A stretch of DNA of 64,000 bases from Chaetoceros tenuissimus (lineage: Eukaryota; Bacillariophyta; Thalassiosirophyceae; Chaetocerotales; Chaetocerotaceae): NCBI GenBank assembly GCA_021927905.1, contig BLLK01000071.1:55344-119343 (forward strand), given 5' to 3'. Below the pieces are notes generated by a model that was not told the DNA's origin, did no database searches, and was given only the letters and a program-made list of their open reading frames with translations. Of this stretch, positions 53,401 to 64,000 are shown piece by piece (the stretch's first letter is position 1; every line of letters begins with the position of its first letter). The position numbers and the translations under genes were made by a program.

Positions 53401-54533
53401 CTACTGGGCTGATTTTAATGCAGCTTCCACCAGTGCCATTTCATTCTCTGTTAGGTGTGCCCAATCACCTGGTCTATTTAGACTATGACCACTGCTTTGC
53501 AATTTTATCCCCATGAATTCAATTCTGTGCAATCTAGTTACAGTAAAACCTAATGCCTGCATCATTTTTCTAATTTGTCTATTGCGGCCTTCTACAATAG
53601 TCATTTGGAAGCTACATGGACCTATCCTTTCTACAATAGCGGGTTTAGTCTTTGCGATTAAAGTATTTTCTTCTATTGATCTACCTTTCCTTTGCGCCAC
53701 AGTTCTAATTGTAATTCCATCCTAGTTATTAAAACAATGAGAATATCTTGATACTTGTAATGCTCAATAAATCTGAAATCACTTACCCTCAGTCGTTGCA
53801 AGTCTGACTCTTCCAATCTCCCATCTACCATGACCTTGTATACTTTTGGTTGTTTCTTCTCTCCTCTCAAGACATTGTTCACAACTCGACCATCAGAGGT
53901 GAGAATAATCAGCCCTGACGTTTCTTTATCCAATCTGCCGATGGGATATACCCTGTGCCTGGGCATATATCCATCTTCCATGATTGCATCAATGATATTA
54001 TCTTTCACGCGTTCATCAGTAGTACATGTGACTCCAATTGGTTTGAAATATTTCACATATTCAAAATTAGATGTAAGTAGCTGATCATTGTCATTCATTT
54101 TTCCATCTTTTGAAGAATCTTTTGACTTTGAATTCCCATCTCTTGAAATATTCCGTATTTTATTAGCTTGAGGTTTCTCTTCTACTATAGCATTCATCTT
54201 CTCCCAACCTGTGACGATCTTTCCATCAAGTCGAATTACATCTTTGAAAGGAAAGACCTTGAAGCCACCCTTATTTGTAACTAATTCTCCATTAACACTA
54301 ACTCTGCCATCTTCAATCAGTGCATCAGCTTCTCTCCTTGAATGTGTAGCTTTGAATACTTTGTTGAGCCTGATTCCTTCTGTTTCTATGTTTGATGCGT
54401 CACCTGTTTGCGAATGAAATAAGCAGTGCGATTTTATTCTATTGGAAAAATTGTGGGAGAATGGATAATTGAAGGCGTCCACAATTCCAGATAGCTGGAT
54501 GAGAAGAAAGGCGAGTAGATAGTTTATCTGCAT
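53401..54533 (-). CDS. Plastid-targeted rRNA pseudouridine synthase, RsuA/RluB/E/F family
   Basis: Isomerises specific uridines in rRNA. Two exons, 54533-53787 and 53721-53401 (355 residues). Signal peptide ending VDA-FNYPF, a diatom plastid-type motif. S4 RNA-binding domain at ~53-105 (IRLNKVFKATHSRREADALI, GRVSVNGELV). A Lys/Ser-rich insert is followed by the synthase domain: KPIGVTCTT, the catalytic motif GRLDKETSGLIILTSDG with nucleophile Asp202, and in exon 2 VEGRNRQIRKMMQALG, the family's other signature. The C-terminus LHRIEFMGIKLQ is standard. The 65-base intron joins QRLR to DGITIRT. Confidence 0.95.
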
Positions 54534-54839
54534 TATATTTCACGTCATTACGAGTTATAAAATCTAATTCAAGATAGTTAGCTTATTAAAGGGGTAAGGG
54601 CACCAGTTAGTATGGACAGTACGTACATTTCTTCAAAAGAAAGCAGTGATGATGGTTGGCCAAAACGCTTGCGCTGGCGTACAGCGTACAGACTGTGTGT
54701 TAGGGCAGTTGCAGTGGGCACAGTGTGTACACTGTGTGTACATTGGGCGAATCTTTTTTTACCAAAATTCTTGAAATTTCCATTCTCGTTCTTTTCTTGT
54801 TTCCAAAACAAAACCAAAGAAGAGTACTATTTCTCCAAC
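54534..54839. other. Divergent intergenic region
   Basis: Promoter region between the pseudouridine synthase (-) and the acidic protein (+), with GTGTGTACACTGTGTGTACA-type repeats near 54720-54742. The frame of the downstream gene is open from 54612, but the ATG at 54840 looks the better start. Confidence 0.4.
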
Positions 54840-55790
54840 ATGGCGTCCGAAGAAGAAAGAGCGAAAATTCTAGCAGAGTATATGGCAGCTGCAGATAAAG
54901 ACGATGGTGACGACGAAGAAGCAGAATTTCAAGACTTTGATGACGAAGATGATGCCAATTCGTTTGACGACAGTGACAGTGACGATGATGGTGGTAACCA
55001 TGCTTCAAATGGAAAGCATAAGGATGAAAACTATGCTGTCTTGGATGGCAGTCTAAGCTTGAATGATGAAGGTCGACTTGTCTTTTCGGGGCTGTGGTGC
55101 ATGAAGAAAGATCTGAAGCCAACTTCTGCTTTACCCGATGATGCTTCGAAAGAAAAGAAAAAGACGAAATTCAAGTTGAAATCTAAGCAGTCCTTTACTG
55201 GCAAGAAATTTAGTTTAGCAAATCCTTTGTTGGCTGATAATAAGCCAAGAACCATGATCTTTGACGGTTTTTTCACGACGGACAAGACTGATACAGTTCA
55301 GCCACATAGAAAGATAAAGGAGAAGGATGTTGAAATTACGTTTTCACAGGGAGTGAAAATGAGAAAGGCATCATGTGATCTAGGTTCTGAAGATAAGAAT
55401 AAGAATAGTAGTAGCACAGAAGGAGATTGTATTGTTGTCAAGGGAAAGGGAACTAATGAATTTGGTTCTTTTGTCTTGGAAGGATTGTACGAGACAGTCT
55501 CAGACTCGAAGCAAAGCCAACATTTAACTTGCAGTAAGAGATACAAATTCGTTGGTTCTACTAATGACGACTATGATAGTGAAGATGACTATGAAATCAG
55601 TGGCGATGAAGCGGCAGATTTGTCGGAACTCGTTGGCCTTGCTGATGATGCAGAACTAAGTGTAGAAGAACTTCGTAAGAAATACTATGGAGGCGGGGGC
55701 GCTGATGATAGCAAGGAGGAAGTCAAATCTCCAGCGGCAAAGAAAGCAAAGATTATTGATGATGATGACGATGACGATTGCGGGTTCTAG
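54840..55790 (+). CDS. Highly acidic, probably nuclear protein, unknown
   Basis: 316 residues from ATG 54840. Asp/Glu-rich N-terminus (DDGDDEEAEFQDFDDEDD). A central region of ~200 residues with beta-rich, repeated-looking phrases (LDGSLSLNDEGRLVFSGLW, IFDGFFTTDK, SFVLEGLYE) may form a small beta domain. A second acidic stretch is followed by LSVEELRKKYY, a basic run PAAKKAKI that could be a nuclear localisation signal, and a poly-Asp end. The acidic plus (S/P)xEELxxxY combination recalls chromatin-remodeller or histone-chaperone segments, but that is only a resemblance. No family assigned. Confidence 0.7.
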   Translation: MASEEERAKILAEYMAAADKDDGDDEEAEFQDFDDEDDANSFDDSDSDDDGGNHASNGKHKDENYAVLDGSLSLNDEGRLVFSGLWCMKKDLKPTSALPDDASKEKKKTKFKLKSKQSFTGKKFSLANPLLADNKPRTMIFDGFFTTDKTDTVQPHRKIKEKDVEITFSQGVKMRKASCDLGSEDKNKNSSSTEGDCIVVKGKGTNEFGSFVLEGLYETVSDSKQSQHLTCSKRYKFVGSTNDDYDSEDDYEISGDEAADLSELVGLADDAELSVEELRKKYYGGGGADDSKEEVKSPAAKKAKIIDDDDDDDCGF

Positions 55791-56151
55791 AGTGGAGATT
55801 GCGATCTTTTGGGGATGACAGATGACAGTAAGCAGCACGTTTAAATATAAAGTTTTGTCTATTATTCAACTTCTTATAATGCTGCAATGCACAAATTACA
55901 TGAAGATGATGGTGATAGATAACCAGCAGATAAAGTACAATATAAATCTACCTAAGGGTTTCTTGACGAATATGGCCCCTGATTTGCTCTGCTCAAAGTG
56001 ACAAGGGCAACTGAGAGGAAATAGTCAAAGGTTGAGGCAACGAGGATGAGTCAATTTCATCCAAGGCCACTATGAAGCGCACAAAATACCGTTACTCATA
56101 CGTAGACTAGTAAAGTAGTAATATCAATTTCGATAGTGATATCAATACTTA
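55791..56151. other. Convergent intergenic region
   Basis: Between the acidic protein (+) and pirin (-) genes; no feature recognised. Confidence 0.4.
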
Positions 56152-57387
56152 TTACAAATCTGATTTTGCATCAGAGTTTGAGGAGATTTGCTCATTGTCA
56201 ATACTTTCTCCAGTTGGTAAAGTTTCAACTCCGTCAATCAATGCGAAGCGACCTTTGGTGTGTGGAAAAACCATTTCGTCGCTATCCCATGGCCAGCCAC
56301 CAAACTTTGTTGAATGATAATCATCAAAAGCTTGAGAAATTTCTGCCCAAGTATTCATCACAAAAGGCCCATGTTGAGCAACCTTTTCTTCAATAGGGCG
56401 CCCTTGAAGCATCAGGAATTCAACGCTACCGTCATCATGTACGTTGTCCTCGGATTTTGGTACATGAATGTTGACTTCTTGGTTTGAATCAAGTTCAAGA
56501 ATCACTTTCCTGTTTATTATTTCTCCATTTACCTGGACTCCAATATTTGCTCCCTCCACCAAATATAGCGAACGACTTACATTTTCTACTTTTGATTTGG
56601 GTATTGTTAATTTTCCGCCTCTGTGAATGGTCAAATGCAAAACTGCCACATCATTTTGAGGATCCGAAGCCCACGAATTCTCAGGTGGTCTATTTGGATT
56701 CAAAGTAACCACTTCGTTATCATCTTCATTCTTTTCTTCTGCTTTTTCATCTCTTTCACCATCTAAAAAATATTCACCAAACCAAACAGTCACAGTCGCC
56801 TTTTTATCTGTCGTGAAATACTTTGGAATGTCATTCCTCCAAAACATAGCAAAGGAAGGATCCACCATTTTGTTTTTTCCAGCTAGGTTGAGCCATATCT
56901 GAAAGAAACGCGTAGGATTAGGCTCATCTGTATTCACTAATGGAAACATCTCACCATGTACAACTCCCCGTCCTGCTGTCATCCATTGGACATCTCCCTT
57001 TCCATATCTTCCTGCATTGCCCATACTATTGAGTTTTCTCTAAATATTAGAACAAATGAAACTCAAAATGTGATAACTATGCGATATTAAAACAAATGCT
57101 CACCTATCAGCGTGATCGATGATACCTTCAATTGTTGCAGTAATTGTTTCAAAGCCTCTATGCGGATGCTGTGGAAAACCAGGAATGCGGTGGCCGTGAT
57201 ACATTCTATATTCAGAATCAGGATCAAAATCATGTCCGTTCCCTCCAGGAAAAGGAGCGTGCATAGTACCTTCCATTGGACCTTGAGGATAATTATCTTT
57301 GTGATAAACTACGAAAAGAAAAGGGTCAAGCGTCGGCATAGGTCCAGCAGATGGCATGGAAATAATTTTTAGAATTCCTGAAGACAT
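56152..57387 (-). CDS. Pirin-family cupin protein
   Basis: Two exons, 57387-57104 and 57025-56152 (385 residues). Pirins are iron-binding bicupins, known as transcription cofactors or quercetinases. The metal ligands of the N-terminal cupin are present: His74 and His76 in FPQHPHRGFET, and His118 and Glu120 in WMTAGRGVVHGE. The DxxGxxGxxxxGDVQWM signature is restored across the intron (DHADSMGNAGRYGKGDVQWM). The C-terminal cupin carries the family phrase RPIEEKVAQHGPFVMNTW. An acidic insertion (ERDEKAEEKNEDDNE) makes the protein ~90 residues longer than human pirin. Cytosolic or nuclear; no presequence. Confidence 0.95.
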
Positions 57388-57938
57388 GATGATGTGTGAT
57401 GTTTGCAGTCAGTAGAATCGAATCTAGCCCGAGCTGGATATGAATATACAAACTTATGTATGAACTAGGTGAAATGAGAAGAAGATTGTAAGAAGAAATG
57501 AACAGTGAACTCGACTTCTTGTTTTTGTCAATTTTTTTTGTGTTTTTGTTTTTCGTTTGTTGTTTGTGGTTTGTTGCTGTATGGTACTTGTTTTACCGTA
57601 CGTCATAGTACTAGAATCATGAAGAATCATTATCCATCGTTTGTCAAATACGACTTACAAAATGAGTGGTCGCGGCGGCGGCGGCGAGCAGACGAGAGAG
57701 TACTTTTAGTCAATTACGTAATGCATTCTTTCCACTTTCCATTTTCATGTTGTCTAATCAATATGAAACGTCAGTTGTATTCATGAATGCAAGCATGTAA
57801 TGAATAACCGGAGGGGGGTCCGTCATGTTGGGTTGGGACTAGTTGGAAGTTGTGAAGTTGACAGTTCCCCCAAGTGGCACAATACAGGCTGCATACGCAG
57901 TACGAGAAGTATTATACAGTGATGAAATAAAGATTAGA
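57388..57938. other. Intergenic region
   Basis: Promoter of pirin and 3' side of the following minus-strand gene. Contains a T/G-rich tract (57525-57575) and a GCGGCGGCGGCGG run at 57671-57683 within a 15-codon ATG frame. No supported gene. Confidence 0.4.
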
Positions 57939-60900
57939 TTATGTTGTAATTTTCATAACTTTGTTGTAGTAGTCATTGATAGTGTATACCTCATCAAAGT
58001 CATAAAATAGGTCACCAGTTACTTCCCAATCTTTGGCAAAAAATTGCATGGAAAAGCTTCCTTCACCTATAGAGAACAGATATTGAAGATCGTCTGATAC
58101 GTATGTATACTTGTTGGAATTTTGCCTCTTTTTCAAAATAGGTATCATTTGATTTCTATCTCCAAACTCAATAACAGTACTATCGGTATCTTCTTCAATG
58201 ACTTCAATAGAAGTGTGTGGAACATCAAAAATATCTCCTAGAATATTTGTACATCTCGTCATTTGATGTATACGAGGTCTGATGCGAGCTCTAACTTTGT
58301 AAACTGGGAAGAAGTCTTCACTATATGGCGAAAGATAAGTTTTTCCCGTTTCTAGTTTGATGACAAGGACATGGGTGAGTTCATTATGCTGAAAGTATTG
58401 TTCTTCTTGTTTAGATTCATCGTAGAGAGTAATCCTCACGTAGTCATCATCTTTTCTTAACACATTGGATGCAGCAATGACATCACTACTGAATAAAAGA
58501 TTTTCGTACAACGACGCAGAATGTGGTACAAGGAACTTGTGAAATGTTCCGTCTGTAACGCTTTTTCCCATGGTGTCTACAGTGATACTCTCAAATTTCT
58601 CTGTTTCAAATCCAAATTCAGAAAGAAAAGGTAAAATCTTGTCACTCTCCATTGAAGTTCTGATATGAATATAGTCTTTTGTTTTGTGGGACAAGTCTTC
58701 ATACGTGAGATATTCTTCATAATTTGCCTGCTGAAGATGTCTGTCCCAGTTTTCATTTCTGGAGGTTGGATTATATTGGAACATCGTAGGAAACCAAGGG
58801 TTGTTGTTTTTGAAGAGAGATACTAATTTCATTCTCTGATCAAGGATTGTACGATATCTCTCTTGGTTACGTGTGAAAGTGACATCAATGAAATGTTTAA
58901 ACTTTGAGTCATATTTTGGATGCAAATGTAATGTGTCAGAAATACATGTATCATTGAATGAAACAAGTACTGTTTCCTTTGTTGTGTTCCTTTGAATCTT
59001 CGAAAACATTGCATCAAAGCACGGGACAAATTGCATCAACCGATGGAAAAGAGGTTTTAGGTAGAGACAGTCATATGCATAACCAATCGTGAACAGAAAC
59101 GCTCTAGATGAATTCCAATTTGCTGTGCATCTATTCTCTTTTAGGACGAAGGCATAAATTTTGTAAACTTCAAACAAAAGCTGCGATCTCATGTTGTCTA
59201 CCATTTTTGCGTACGCCTTCTCAGTGTTTTGTCCTGGCCTAGGCATGATAGGTGAGATTTTATCTTGTTCACCAAGGTAAGGCAAAATCTTTTCGTCGAG
59301 ATCAAAAAATAAGTCGTCATCAAATTTCAATTGTAATTGAAATAGAGTCATTGCCTCATCTGATGCGACACTGACGTCATTGTCTTGCGCTAAGTCTTCT
59401 ATCTCTTGTTGGATAGTTGGACTCTCTTCATCAACTTCGTCACCATTCTCCTCTTCTTGATCTTCATTGTCGAAGGAATTCGTAGCAGTTTCGTCTTGTG
59501 TGTTGAGGTATTCATCATCGTCTTTGTCTTCATTAGCAATAGTTGCTTTTTCTAGAGGTGAAGTTTCTTCTTGTATAGAAGATTCATCATCATCAGGTTG
59601 GACATAAGACACATTTGTTCTACTTCTCAAAGATCGTCTTGCCGGTTGTGTGTTGTCTTCTTGAGTTTCATTCTGAGTTACATCTGTAGTCGTTTCATGG
59701 AGCTCAAGTTCATTTTGTTGTTTATTTGGTTCTGTCTTCTTTCTCCTGTAAAGATAAAAGAAAATGTGAGAATGTTGAGTTTGAGATGGGACATTTCCAA
59801 AATTTTTATTGAAAAAAAATTTTGGAAGGTTCATAACCTATCTTACTTTGTTGAAGGAGTAACAGGATTCTTATTTTCGTTTCTATTGAAGAAGATTGTG
59901 TGAGCAACTTGCAAATAGAAAGTACACAGGAGATTTAAATACAAAACTTACTTCCTTTTTTCTGCAGCCTCTGTACGCAATGGGAACGAACATGTTAATC
60001 TGTCTTTGTGTCTGTTTATGTACGCGACAACATCGCCAAAATTAGATGAAATTATTCCAGGATCCCCTTTTACATGTCGATGGAACCGCAGTTGCGTGGA
60101 CTCTATAGTAACATTGTCCTTGTGAATTGTATTGAACCAGTCTAACAATATTTTGATCGGATCTAGAGTTTGGTCTTTGTCAGTATTGTTAAAAATCTGC
60201 TGAATGAAATTTTTTGGGTCAAGAGACAAGGTTTTATTTCCAAGGACTATCTCTTGTTTCAACATGCACGAATCAAGGTATGCATCATTATTTTCCAATC
60301 GACGTTGATATATCTCTTTATTCACATCTCCTTTTGACAGTTCAGCATTCAACAATAAATTCATTATTGGAAGAATCTGTACATGGATGTTTTCAATTGT
60401 TAATACAAAAACAATATATCTCAAGTATGAGAAAAGAACCCTATCAGCTACTACGACGGACCCAATTTTTGGTGCCAGTAGAACAGGTACGTTCGTTTTT
60501 TCTTTTTCTGTTTCCTTTTTCTTTGTCTGGTTTTTCTTTTTCTGGTTTTTCTTGTCTTCGTTTGAATCTTCTTCTTGCTGAGTAAGACCTTCTCTACAGT
60601 GAAGAGAGTGGATAATTGAATCTTCGTAAGCATCATTTCCATACTTATTAGCTGGATGTGTAAGTTTTGAATCAAGGTCTTTAGTGTCAACAAGTTTGTA
60701 GAGAAGTAGCAATTGTTTCTCAATATTGCATCGAAATATGTATCGCAAGATCCAGTTTGTTTGATGTTGGGCTGTATCAGTAAAGTATGTATTGAAATAC
60801 TTGAGTAGGAAGTCAGTAGCATCATACGCAAGCGACTGAATCAGCCCAAGCCTAACATTGATTTGAACTGTTAAATTTCTGTAAAATAAGTTTCAACGAG

Positions 60901-62622
60901 AAAGAGATTGTCTAGAATACATACCGATATGGGGTGAGAGTAGAAGATTCTTGCATGTATGTCATTGCCGGAAGTATTTCTTTTGTCATTTTCGGGGAGA
61001 ATATAAAAAGTCGCCCGAGGGAAAATAACATAGCACACTGTATTGGAAGTTTTATGTTGTCTTTGCTTCCATATTTCATATTCAAGTCGTGATGTTTCAA
61101 TGCATTCTTGATATGAGACACAGTCAATGCTTGGAAAAGAACTGGGTACCAAATTAAATTGTCAAAAGCCTGTAAAGAAGAAACATTTTGGAGATGTTAG
61201 TATTTGGGAGTATGTATGCCTTTTTCAATTTCATAATTGTTCTACGTACTCCAGGATAGCTTTTTTTTATATCTTCTCTACCAGTGAAATGAGTGGTTAG
61301 CTCTTTCTGCCCCATTTTAGTACGATGAAGAGCCGAGAGACACCAGTTTGCAAACTGGTCATTGTAAAAAAACTGAACCAAAAAGGTTTGAAGAATTGGT
61401 GTTAATGCTGCATCCTTGAAAATTTTTCCACTGTGTGTTGCATATAGTAAGCATGTTTTGTTGAAACCACTTTTTTTTTACTCGGTTCGTCACAATTCAA
61501 TACAGAAAGATGATTGTGGACAGTAGCTAGACTGTTTGTAGCAAACAAATTGTAGCAATCATATAGGGAATGTCCTACTGTTTGTTGTTTCATCTGCATA
61601 ATGTGTCCAGAATAATTCTGCGTGATCAACATCAACTCACGAAGTTGGTAATGTTGCACACGTACATCTTCTCTAAAGAAAGATACATTGATGAAAACTT
61701 CTTGATCATTGTTCATAATCTGATTTTTGAAGTTTTCTTTAGAAGCCAAAGACGACATGAGTTTCCAGAGTGACTTGGTTCTGTGAGAACCGTCAGTGAA
61801 TCCTAAGAAGTAGTGTCCCTGAGAGAGATATGTAAGAAAACATCTACAAGCTGTGATAAAAATTGCTTTGTGTTTACTTACATCTTCTTGATTTTCGGTT
61901 TTAAGTAGTTTTTGCATTGACAATTTGAGTCTTTGAAGAGTATCAATATCTTTGAATTCATTGCTATATGCCATGAGTTTTTGAAGAGCTGATTTAGTTT
62001 GTGATTTGTTCCACTGGACCAATCCAAACATTTCCTCTGCACGATTAGTAGAGTCAACTTCAAAAAGATTGAATGCAACATTTCCTGTTCCACTCGGCTC
62101 TGTTTTGAGTTCAGTCATAAGAATTGCGTCAAACTCAGTAGACACAATACCCTTGCCATCCACAATCCATTTGCTAAATGCATCATGAAGGTTGGAAAAG
62201 GAGACACCATCACTAGAATGGTGATGGTTTACATTAGGCTGCAAGTATGTCTTGTTGTCTACAGAAGGAAGTAAACCAAGGAGAATAGGGATCTTTACTT
62301 TGATTCGCACAGTTTCAAAGATGTCGCCAAAAGTGTGATTAACACTGATGCTAGTTGGAGTAACAGATCTTACGCTGCTTGGAGATTGTACTTGAGTTTC
62401 AGTAGTCATCATGTAGAGTTTATTTGTGTTATGGTTATATAATTCCCTTCGGAAAACTATGACAGTAGAATAAATTGATTTCCAATTTCCAAGTGTTTCT
62501 ACAACCTTAGCTTCAGTTGACCAATCTCCAGACAATGACTGTCCAGATGCCTCTTGTTCACATTCGGCAATCATGCAATCTCTGCATGCATCGCATTCCG
62601 GTTTTGTACCATCATCCACCAT
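57939..62622 (-). CDS. Large unrecognised protein, six exons (~1,404 residues)
   Basis: Exons: 62622-61882, 61818-61482, 61407-61250, 61169-60925, 60878-59952, 59745-57939; phases agree throughout. Starts MVDDGTKPECDACRDCMIAE, with a CxxCxxC...C cluster that could bind zinc. Long stretches without a recognised domain follow. Exon 5 contains a Lys/Glu/Gln low-complexity run (KKNQKKKNQTKKKETEKEK). Exon 6 opens with a basic SLRSRTNVSYV segment and an acidic stretch (NEDQEEENGDEVDEESP), then ~430 residues of globular-looking sequence with many Phe/Tyr. No signal peptide or membrane helix. The first intron (61819-61881, 63 bases) is in frame without stops and could be retained. The 61408-61481 intron borders are the least certain. 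Confidence 0.6.
59795..59839. repeat. Hairpin plus GAAGGTTCATAACC motif in an intron
   Basis: TTCCAAAATTTTT...AAAATTTTGGAA forms a hairpin directly followed by GGTTCATAACC. About 22 bases of its right side match 63915-63936 with one mismatch. Lies in the intron between the last two exons of the minus-strand gene. Confidence 0.55.
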
Positions 62623-62928
62623 TTCAAAAGCTCTGCAAATCAAAAACGTTCATTCTTTATAGTTTGTCGTCTAACGCATTCTCTAACATATTATATTCTC
62701 GAACAATAACAAGTTATTTCACAGCTATAATGTTTTTGTTTCCAACGCACGAGAAATCTTTTGTGTTGTGTGCGTTGGAGAAAGTATAAAACTTTTTTAT
62801 TTGGATGAGCGAGCGTTGAGCAACTCCGAGGGAAATGAGGGAAAAAAACGACGATTCTAACTTTTTTGGTGCACTCATATTTTATCAAAAAGTATAATTC
62901 GTTTTGTCAATCTGTCAACATATCAATC
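62623..62928. other. Divergent promoter region of two unrecognised genes
   Basis: 306 bases between opposite start codons. A splice acceptor-like TGATTTGCAG just upstream of 62622 (minus) suggests that a 5' UTR intron, or an additional upstream exon, may exist for the left gene. Confidence 0.45.
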
Positions 62929-64000
62929 ATGAAAGTTTCTGGATCCCATGTTAAGTCTCTTCTTGAGCAACTTGAAACCATTGTTAAGTTTCAGTTTAAG
63001 GTAAGTTGATTTGTCTTTGTTAATCATCCATCATATGTGAAAGTTCAAAACTAAACAAAATTTAAATTCAAAGACTTTTGAAGCGGAAGGTTTTGAACTT
63101 GATCATGTCTCTGCCAAAAAAGTGAAGGACTTTGGGAAACATTCCTATGTCATGGATTGTACTTCCAACATTCGTGAAGCTGAGTTTCTCAGTTCAAGAA
63201 AGGACCTTTTGGTGAAGCTTCTTTCCCATCTCGATGATGTGCATCTTGACCAGCTTATGAGTAGTCTTGTCAAGAACTTTGCTTCAGTGAGCATCGCCCC
63301 TGTAGCAAATTGGGTTGGATTCGATTCTCTTGAAAGTATCCAGAGTCTTGTTGCTTCTGCAAACAACCAGGAGTCTAAGGTGAAGGTTCTTCATCAACTT
63401 CTATGTGTCGATTCACTTCCTGATTTCAAGACTTGCGAAGACTTTGCAAAGTCAAGAAAAAAAGACACTGAATACAAGCTGCTTACTGCTCCTATTACCG
63501 AAATGATGAAGGGATTTGCAAAACAAGGAGCAGATTCTCTTGCTAGCATTACAAAGAATACTATCATGCATTGTCAGGATCGTGCCTTTGCAAAATTAGC
63601 AACCAACTTTGCAGAGTTTGTGCGCAAGAATCTATTTCTTTGTTTTAGAGAGATTGATCTGAAGACTATCATCAAAACTCTTGAAAACGATGAAATTTCA
63701 CTTCCAAGTGTTTCAACCATGAAAAGAGGAGAAGCTCTCAAGTTTTATTGTTCGTTGTTGTCCCTCTTCAAGAAATTCTTAGTTGTTGATGAGTCCAGTT
63801 CCTTTTGGAATCTCCAAGATGCGTTTGAAGACAATGTTGTGTTTTTCGATGTACAGATTTCAGAGTAAGTACATTCATAGGTTACAAACCCTTCAAAAAA
63901 TTTTTTTGAATAACAATTTTTGAAGGTTCATAACCTGTTGATCTCATTTCTAACTTATTTCATTTAAGTGGAAACGTGAACAATTTGGCAACAATCAGAA
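62929..64000 (+). CDS. Unrecognised intracellular protein, 5' part (continues beyond window)
   Basis: Exons 62929-63000, 63074-63864 and 63969 onward, with phases 0 and 2 agreeing. Starts MKVSGSHVKSLLEQLETIVK; the visible ~300 residues are mostly alpha-helical, Leu/Lys/Ser-rich, with no signal peptide, membrane segment or known motif (examples: LLSHLDDVHLDQLMSSLVKN, GEALKFYCSLLSLFKKFLVV). Strong GTAAGT donors and a continuous frame support a real gene. Function unknown. Transcribed divergently from the other unrecognised gene. Confidence 0.65.
63880..63935. repeat. Imperfect inverted repeat in an intron
   Basis: GGTTACAAACCCTTCAAAAA and TTTTTGAAGGTTCATAACC are nearly complementary arms around an AT-rich centre, inside intron 2 of the 62929 gene. 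The right arm recurs at 59816-59839 inside an intron of the neighbouring gene. Confidence 0.6.

Noticed and set aside
57661-57708. MSGRGGGGEQTREYF: an ATG frame with a GGC run that looks like a histone H4 N-terminus.
   Set aside because: It stops after 15 codons with no histone fold in any frame; the similarity is due to the GGC run.

Overview
The window looks like nuclear DNA of a diatom, probably a centric one (Chaetoceros/Thalassiosira-like; species not determinable by eye). It is AT-rich, has short GT-AG introns of mostly 60-110 bases, a tandem cluster of heat-shock-factor genes, Pro/Ser-rich secreted proteins, and presequences in which a signal peptide ends at an 'AF' motif typical of diatom plastid targeting. 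There is one tRNA gene (Lys-CUU). No CRISPR array, rRNA, IS element or viral gene was seen.

Layout. 0-6.7 kb: the 3' part of a pyruvate kinase ending in a CaaX box, a four-exon divergent eEF1A, an ORMDL protein, a HIT protein (minus) and a secreted EF-hand protein. 7.5-14.8 kb: three heat-shock-factor genes (the third frameshifted) around a plastid-type LON-like gene, then a small coiled-coil ORF. 15.1-20.5 kb (minus): two trypsin-family genes with Cys-rich tails, one carrying an 84-base coding minisatellite. 20.8-29.2 kb: a plastid SET-domain methyltransferase, a predicted prenylated protein of unknown function, an Obg GTPase, tRNA-Lys and a CLPTM1-family protein. 29.5-45.1 kb: one 15-exon gene for a roughly 4,770-residue type I membrane protein. 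45.2-57.4 kb: an F-box protein, a secreted KEPT-repeat protein, a DsbA/FrnE-like gene with an in-frame TGA in its active site, a BUD22/SRFBP1 homologue, a duplicated membrane protein, a plastid pseudouridine synthase, an acidic protein and a pirin. 57.9-64 kb: two unrecognised genes transcribed divergently from a 306-base spacer; the right-hand one runs off the window.

Most exciting candidate: the FrnE/DsbA-like thioredoxin-fold gene (48755-49519, minus), whose CPWC active site is written TGA-Pro-Trp-Cys with the frame open on both sides. This is the pattern of a selenocysteine UPWC site. I could not find a convincing SECIS element by eye. The giant surface protein and the protease genes are second: they share a Cys-rich ACCxCGGG module. 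Intron-exon structures were reconstructed by hand from splice consensus and reading-phase continuity. In every complete multi-exon model the exon lengths sum to a multiple of three.
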